Source: Planctomycetota bacterium
Lineage (GTDB): Bacteria > Planctomycetota > Phycisphaerae > Phycisphaerales > UBA1924
DNA: 64,000 bases
NCBI GenBank assembly: GCA_003696675.1
Contig: RFGH01000171.1
Span: 1-64,000, forward strand
Reading direction: 5' to 3'
Shown here in pieces: positions 58,611 through 64,000 of this stretch (position 1 is its first letter; each line of letters begins with the position of its first letter). The notes below the pieces were generated by a model, which did no database searches, was not told the DNA's origin, and saw nothing but the letters and a program-made list of their open reading frames with translations. Position numbers and translations under genes: made by a program.

Positions 58611-58841
58611 ACGCACAGGCCGCAGAGACCGCAGAACAGGATTTCAACGCGAAGCCCGCGAAGAACCCGAAGCGTCGCATGGTCCATGCACACCCCCGCT
58701 CCGCCCCCCGCGTCCTGAATCAGAAGTCACCGTTCGGAGCAAGTGTCCCGAGCATCCAAAGCCGCTTCGAGCCCTTCGCGCTCTTCGCGTTAACAATCTT
58801 CTCCCCCTCCGCGCCCTCTGCGTGATCTCTGCACATCTGCG
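58611..58841. repeat. Imperfect inverted repeat of CGCAGAG...TTAACGCGAAG...GCGAAG type
   Basis: Arm 1 58611..58675 (CGCAGAGACCGCAGAACAGGATTTCAACGCGAAGCCCGCGAAGAA) resembles the reverse complement of arm 2 58765..58841 (CGCAGAGGGCGCGGAGGGGGAGAAGATTGTTAACGCGAAGAGCGCGAA). Confidence 0.6.
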
Positions 58842-58848
58842 TACCTCT

Positions 58849-60114
58849 TCACTCCTCCGGATCCGTCGTCCGCAGCGCCAACGCAAACTGAGATCCGTAG
58901 ATCGGATACTCGCTCGCCACCCGATACCCCCGCAGCCGCTCGCCGTCGAAGCCCAGCGACGAGCACACGAACTCCAGCAGCGACCGGTACCGCGGCACGT
59001 CCGACGAACCGAACCGCCGCAGACCCTGCCCCAGCGAATCGATCGACTCGAGCAGGTCCAACTGATCGATGTCCCGCGTCCGGTCGTTCACATCCGCCTG
59101 CCCGCGCACCGTCGTGTCATAGATCCGCAGCTCGGGCGTCTCGCCCAGGAACAGGTCCTCGTGCACCAGGATGTCGAACTGGCTCTTCCGCGCCGGGATG
59201 TTGATGTCGCTCGACGCCCACGCCCGCCGCCCGCGCGACCGCGGCACGAACCGCTGAATCTCCGCCCGGTTCACCTCGCAGGTCACCAGGTTCACCGCGA
59301 ACGACGATCCGAATCCCGGCTCGTCCAGCAGGTAGTGCGTCGCCTCCCCCGCGATCTCGGTCTTCAGACGCGGCACCGGGTCCGACGAGAACGCGCTCAC
59401 CACCGCCCCGTCCACCGAGTCCACCGGATCGCCCGACAAGTTCCGCGGCTGCCGCCCCGGCGCACCCTCCACCTGCCGCCGGCTCGTGAAGTGCAGCGGC
59501 ACGCCCGGGCGCAGCCGCCGCAGACCCACCACCGACTTGATCCACACGATGTCGATGCTCTTCCCGTCCGCATTGGGCCAGAACACCGCCGCCTCCGCGT
59601 ACACATCCGCCTCGACGCCTTTCAACTGGCTCATCGCCCGGTACGCCGCCTGCTTGCGCCGCAGCTCAAACTCCCGCCGCGCCTCGGGCACCCACGCGCT
59701 CAGGATCGCCTCCAGCGCGCTGCGGTCCCCGATGTCCGACCGGATCAACTCTTCAAACCGATCGATCGCCGCAGTCGCCTCCGCGATCATCTCGGGCGGC
59801 ACCCCCAGCTTCGCGCTCGCCTTGACCACCCGCCGCAGCGGCTCCGGCCCCGGCGCCCGGTGCACCACCGCCATCGCGTCCGGCGATCGCAGCGCCTTGA
59901 GCAGCCGCGACGCCAGCACCTTGTCCACCCCCAGCTGCCCCGCCAACTTCTGCGGCCCGGCATCCGACCCCGGCACCCGCTCGATCACCCGCGTCAGTCC
60001 CTTCAGCAGGGCATCGCCCGCTTCGGTGATCCGCACCTCGATCGACTCCATCGGACGGCCCGGGATGGTCCCCGTCGGCGGGTCGATCGGCGGGCTGGCG
60101 TCGGTTGGCGTCAT
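58849..60114 (-). CDS. Hypothetical protein with possible N-terminal HTH
   Basis: LAGQLGVDKVLASRLLKALRSPDAMAVVHRAPGPEPLRRVV; 421 aa, no recognised catalytic motif. Confidence 0.65.
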   Translation of the reverse strand: MTPTDASPPIDPPTGTIPGRPMESIEVRITEAGDALLKGLTRVIERVPGSDAGPQKLAGQLGVDKVLASRLLKALRSPDAMAVVHRAPGPEPLRRVVKASAKLGVPPEMIAEATAAIDRFEELIRSDIGDRSALEAILSAWVPEARREFELRRKQAAYRAMSQLKGVEADVYAEAAVFWPNADGKSIDIVWIKSVVGLRRLRPGVPLHFTSRRQVEGAPGRQPRNLSGDPVDSVDGAVVSAFSSDPVPRLKTEIAGEATHYLLDEPGFGSSFAVNLVTCEVNRAEIQRFVPRSRGRRAWASSDINIPARKSQFDILVHEDLFLGETPELRIYDTTVRGQADVNDRTRDIDQLDLLESIDSLGQGLRRFGSSDVPRYRSLLEFVCSSLGFDGERLRGYRVASEYPIYGSQFALALRTTDPEE

Positions 60115-60464
60115 AAGGCTCCCGGGTCTCGGGGGGATGAATCACAGAAAAGCCGGCGAGGCACTCGGTGGGAGAAAACCCCCGTCCGAAGCCCGAAATC
60201 GCCCGCGGGGGGCACCCTCCACCCTGAAGCCTACCCGATCCGCCCACCCCGCACAAGATTTCTGACGAGTTTCACGGAAACTTCGTTGCAACGCACGCCC
60301 CGCCCCGGTACAACGAACCCAGACAGGAGCGAGCGGGCGTGCGCCCGCCGGACACAAACCGCGGGAATCCCAACAAACCGCCCGCGACCGACCCCTCGGC
60401 GGACCCGATCGGCCCACCCGGCCGAACCGACCAGGCTCGGAGACTTTGAGAGAAGGAGAAACGC

Positions 60465-61187
60465 ATGACCCGTTCGACCGCAATCGCATCGATCGCCCTC
60501 GCCTGCGGCCTCGCCGGCGCCCAAACCACCACGGTCGACTTCAGCAACGGCGCCGAAGGCTGGTACGGCCCAGCCGGCATCGGCGGCGCCACCACGATCG
60601 AGCCTGCAGGCGGAAACGGCGGTGCCTACATGCGCACCGTCTTCAACGACTTCGGCGTCACCTTCGGCACCGCGAGCAACGCAGCCTTCCTCGGCGATTA
60701 CACCACCGCCCAGGAGATCACCATCTCCATCGATGTCAGGGTTGAGTTCCTCAACTTCTTCGGCCAGGATGTCAGCCGCCCGTGGCTGCTCGAACTCCGC
60801 GACTTCGACACCGCCCAGAACGGCTACCCCTGGACCAGCGCCTGGTTCCTCTTCGACAACATCTCCCAGGCCAACAACTCCGGATGGACCACCTACTCGG
60901 TCACCTTCGATCCCAACTCTGCCGCCCTGCCCGCGGGCTGGGGCGGCTACGGCGATGAGGACCCCAACACCTTCGAGCCCACCCTGCCCGCCGGCGTGAC
61001 CTTCGCCGATGTGCTGTCCGGCGTTGACGAGATCGTTTTCACCACCCTCCAGCCCGGCTTTTTCTTCGGCTTCACCGATCACACCATCGGCATCGACAAC
61101 ATCTCGATCACCCGCGTGGTCCCCGCCCCCGCCGCCCTCGCCCTGCTCGGCATGGGCGGTCTGGTCGGCACCCGCCGCCGCCGCTGA
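60465..61187 (+). CDS. Secreted PEP-CTERM-like protein
   Basis: Signal peptide; VDFSNGAEGWYGPAG...; IGIDNISITRVVPAPAALALLGMGGLVGTRRRR. Confidence 0.8.
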   Translation: MTRSTAIASIALACGLAGAQTTTVDFSNGAEGWYGPAGIGGATTIEPAGGNGGAYMRTVFNDFGVTFGTASNAAFLGDYTTAQEITISIDVRVEFLNFFGQDVSRPWLLELRDFDTAQNGYPWTSAWFLFDNISQANNSGWTTYSVTFDPNSAALPAGWGGYGDEDPNTFEPTLPAGVTFADVLSGVDEIVFTTLQPGFFFGFTDHTIGIDNISITRVVPAPAALALLGMGGLVGTRRRR

Positions 61188-61210
61188 TCGGCGCACGATC
61201 TCCTGTTCCG

Positions 61211-61253
61211 AAAGGACAAGGGCGGCCCCGCACGGGCCGCCCTTGTCCTTTCT
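61211..61253. terminator. Terminator hairpin, perfect 18-bp stem, possibly bidirectional between convergent genes
   Basis: AAAGGACAAGGGCGGCCC-cgcac-GGGCCGCCCTTGTCCTTT. Confidence 0.85.
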
Positions 61254-61267
61254 CTGCAAGCGGTCCC

Positions 61268-61729
61268 TCAGGAATCCAGGTCGATCGTGCCTGCCAGGTC
61301 CAGCGTCGCCTCGGGCACCACCACCTCGGCGTCGAACAGCACATCCGCGAACGCGCCGGGGTTCTTGTAGATCACCGATCCGCGGAGCCGGTACGCCAGC
61401 TCGCCCGCGCCGCCCGTCAGATGCGCGGGCACCACCGCCGGAAGCTCGAACCGGTGCGTCGAATAGGTGTTCACCGTCGCCTCGGGCGATCGCACGCCGC
61501 TGAACACCTCCGCCCCGTTCAGTTCTACTGAATAACTGGCCTGTCCCAGACGCATCGGCTCGCGGTTGGGATTGGTCGCCTCGATGACGAAGGCCAGCAC
61601 CGCCAGGTCGTCGGTCCGCTCTACCTCACGCACGCCCACCGTCTCGAAGGTGGGGGCCTGGTAGTTCGAGCACCCGGTCAGCAAAAGGGCCGAGCCCAGC
61701 CCTGTCGAGATGGCGGTTCGTCGCAGCAT
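61268..61729 (-). CDS. Lipoprotein with LEA14/WHy-like domain
   Basis: LLLTGCSNYQAPTF lipobox; VLAFVIEATNPNREPMRLGQASYSVELNGAEVFSG. Confidence 0.7.
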   Translation of the reverse strand: MLRRTAISTGLGSALLLTGCSNYQAPTFETVGVREVERTDDLAVLAFVIEATNPNREPMRLGQASYSVELNGAEVFSGVRSPEATVNTYSTHRFELPAVVPAHLTGGAGELAYRLRGSVIYKNPGAFADVLFDAEVVVPEATLDLAGTIDLDS

Positions 61730-61773
61730 AAGCCCAGCGTATGCCGACCGGCCCGCCCCCCGCGACCGCCGGC

Positions 61774-62235
61774 TCACGGGATCAGCCGCGTCGTCGCCGC
61801 CGGATCGAAGAACACCCAAGTGTCGTCGATCTGCATCGCCGTGGACCCGATCTCCGCCTTCAGGTCCGACAACTCGGTGATGTACCGCGTCCAGTGCGAC
61901 ATCAGCAGCCCGAGCACCACGAATCCCACCCATGCACCCACCTCGGCGCTCCGTCGGTGCCGCACGAGAAACAGAATTCCCACCGAGAACGCCACCGTCG
62001 TCAGTTTCCACAGCGCCAGAACCAACGGCGACTGATACGCGATGATCGCCCGCGCCAGCGGGTTCGCCTCGGCCATCCCCGTGTGGGTGAGATACAGGAT
62101 CGTCAGATACAGATCCACCAGCGACATCGCCAGGATCCCCGCCGACAACGCCACCACGCGGAACGCCCGGGAGCCGAGCCGGTCCCACGCGGCCCGGGCC
62201 GCGGACACCGGGCGGGCAAAGGCTGCCGCCGGCAT
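61774..62235 (-). CDS. DUF5658-like membrane protein
   Basis: DLYLTILYLTHTGMAEANPLARAII and further TM segments. Confidence 0.6.
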   Translation of the reverse strand: MPAAAFARPVSAARAAWDRLGSRAFRVVALSAGILAMSLVDLYLTILYLTHTGMAEANPLARAIIAYQSPLVLALWKLTTVAFSVGILFLVRHRRSAEVGAWVGFVVLGLLMSHWTRYITELSDLKAEIGSTAMQIDDTWVFFDPAATTRLIP

Positions 62236-62423
62236 GGGGGGGTGAGCCTGCACGGACCGGGCATCGGCCCTTGGGGCGATTCGCTCAAGCCGCTTGAGCC
62301 GCCCGCCCCGCCCCCAGAGAATCCCGCAGCGGAGACGCCGTTTGTGCCGACCCCACCCAAAAGATCTCGGACCTTTCGGCAACCCCGCTCGTACCAGGAC
62401 GGAATCACCACCCGGAGGCACGG

Positions 62424-64000
62424 ATGCGGCAGCAGCGCCATCGCGGGCGACACCACCCCGGGCTCAGTCCCGCCGCGGTCCTGCTCGCTGCCGGCTTGGC
62501 CACCCTGTCCACCCCGGCCCTCGCAGCCCAGCCCGTCGCGAACGAGCGTTCCCCGGTCTACATCGCCGATGCCCCCCTCGCCGAGGAGGCTCTGGTCAGC
62601 GTCGGCACCCTGCTCGAGCGTGGCGGCGCGGACGAGGCCGTCCGGCTCATCCAACGCGTTCTCGACGAACAGGGCGATCGGCTCATCGAGTCCGAACGCC
62701 CCGGGCTGTTCGTGCCCGTCCGCCGGCGGGTCCACCAGCACCTGCTCGACAACCCCGAGCTGCTCGGCGCCTACTGCGCCCGCCAGAGCCCCCGCGCCGG
62801 CGCCCTGCTCGATCAGGGCGAATGGCGGCGTGTGGAGCGCGACTACTGGCTCACCACCGCCGGGGCCGAATCGGCCCTCCGTCTGGCGCAGACGCTCATC
62901 GAGTCCGCCCGCTTCGGCGCCGGGCTGCACGAGCTGACCGCCCTGGAGCGACACCCCGACGCCCCCGCGATCGCCGCGCCTGCCGCGGATCTTGCCGCCA
63001 CCGCCGCCTCCTACGACGGTTCGGACGATGCCTGGTCGCTCGCCACCCGCTGGGCCGCCAGGGCCGGGCGTCAGCCCCCCGCCCGCGTCCGGATTGAGCC
63101 GCCTCCAGCGCGGGACGAGCCCGCCCGCTCACCGCTCGCCTGGTCCAGCACGCCCCCGCCCGAAGTCTCGCTCGACGGCATCGTCCCCCACGCCCTGCAC
63201 AAGGCCGAACTGACCGAACTCGACCCCTCCCCCCAGCGCATCGACGCGCCGGGTGGTCGCCCGCTCCCCCGCGTGGAGCTGCCCTGGACCCTGCCCACCG
63301 TCTCGGGCCGCTCTGTCGTCACCAACGACGGGCTGACCGTCTCCTGCTTCGATCGCTTCACCCTGCGTCCGGTGTGGCGCGTCCGCGCCGGCGGCGAGCC
63401 AACGCAGGACGGCTCGAACACCCGCGAGTCCCGCTCGCGCATCGGACGCATCGTCGAGGACAGCTCCTCGGTCACCGTTGACGGCGACGATGTCTTCGCC
63501 GGGCTCGGGCTTGCCCGGTCCGGCACCGATCTCTCGCCGGCCCGTGTCACTTGCATCGACCTCCACACCGGGCTCGTCCGCTGGTCCGCCACACTGGGCG
63601 AACTCTCACCCTCGCTCGAAGGCGCCGAACCACGCGGACCGATCATCGTCGACGCCGATGTCGTGATCGTGGGCGCCCGCAAAAACCTCCGCGCCCGCCG
63701 GCTCGTCGCCCTCACCCTCATCGGGCTCGACCGCGAATCCGGGCGTCTGCTGTGGGAGCGCCCGGTCGGCAGCGCCGGCAGCCTGCCGTTCCAGCAACTC
63801 ACACACTTGGCCGAGGGCGCGACCATCGGCGACGGCGTGGTCTTCTGGTCCGACAAAATGGGGCTCATCGCCGCCGTCGAGACCGCCACAGGACGCGTCC
63901 GCTGGGTCCGGCGCACCACTGCGCCCGATCTCTACTCACGGGGCGCCCGCGTCCCCTTCGCCACCAGCATGCCCGTGCTCGCCGGCGGGTCGCTCTTTGT
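62424..64000 (+). CDS. Secreted PQQ-binding-like beta-propeller repeat protein, partial (C-terminus beyond window)
   Basis: ATG at 62424: MRQQRHRGRHHPGLSPAAVLLAAGLATLSTPALA...; VTCIDLHTGLVRWSATLGE, GLDRESGRLLWERPVGS, AAVETATGRVRWVRRT repeats; no stop in window. Confidence 0.75.
   Translation, partial: MRQQRHRGRHHPGLSPAAVLLAAGLATLSTPALAAQPVANERSPVYIADAPLAEEALVSVGTLLERGGADEAVRLIQRVLDEQGDRLIESERPGLFVPVRRRVHQHLLDNPELLGAYCARQSPRAGALLDQGEWRRVERDYWLTTAGAESALRLAQTLIESARFGAGLHELTALERHPDAPAIAAPAADLAATAASYDGSDDAWSLATRWAARAGRQPPARVRIEPPPARDEPARSPLAWSSTPPPEVSLDGIVPHALHKAELTELDPSPQRIDAPGGRPLPRVELPWTLPTVSGRSVVTNDGLTVSCFDRFTLRPVWRVRAGGEPTQDGSNTRESRSRIGRIVEDSSSVTVDGDDVFAGLGLARSGTDLSPARVTCIDLHTGLVRWSATLGELSPSLEGAEPRGPIIVDADVVIVGARKNLRARRLVALTLIGLDRESGRLLWERPVGSAGSLPFQQLTHLAEGATIGDGVVFWSDKMGLIAAVETATGRVRWVRRTTAPDLYSRGARVPFATSMPVLAGGSLF

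Noticed and set aside
58417-60468. 683-aa plus-strand ORF
   Set aside because: Extremely Arg/His/Pro-rich, antisense to 58849..60114, and passes through the intergenic inverted repeat.
1-64000. CRISPR arrays, tRNA or rRNA genes, transposases, prophage
   Set aside because: No regularly spaced direct repeats, tRNA T-loop signatures, rRNA motifs or transposase motifs were recognised by eye; a tRNAscan/Infernal run would be decisive.

Overview
High-GC 64-kb chromosomal window, most consistent with a Planctomycetes (Phycisphaerae-like) bacterium. The basis is abundant PEP-CTERM-like C-termini ending in RRRR, a type II pseudopilin-like N-terminus and a C-terminal CxxCGY...CPECG ribbon. Housekeeping genes: ubiX, dnaE, class IV aminotransferase, nhaA, MCP, clpB, parB, NUDIX hydrolase, histidine kinase, ABC ATPase, dciA-like. 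Surface and secretion genes: S74/YadA-head-like protein, two paralogous PEP-CTERM proteins, a choice-of-anchor-A protein, and three tandem VPLPPA-CTERM proteins. Polysaccharide genes: fcl, gmd, UbiA-family prenyltransferase, and an overlapping-gene EPS operon with two sulfotransferases, pyruvyl transferase, flippase and polymerase, diverging from a GT4/formyltransferase/XrtA-type deacetylase set. Strongest observations: (1) four perfect copies of the 16-bp palindrome TGTTCCGCGCGGAACA clustered next to parB, a candidate variant parS; (2) three tandem secreted paralogs with a single conserved Cys (TFCI[DE]) and an invariant AIQAAIWEA motif, a candidate internal thioester domain; (3) an MCP gene interrupted in frame by one TAG at a conserved Glu position; (4) a candidate structured ncRNA with promoter and terminator next to the dciA-like gene; (5) a sulfated, fucose-containing EPS hypothesis. 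No tRNA, rRNA, CRISPR array or transposase was recognised. All calls come from reading the sequence and motif memory; no database search was run.
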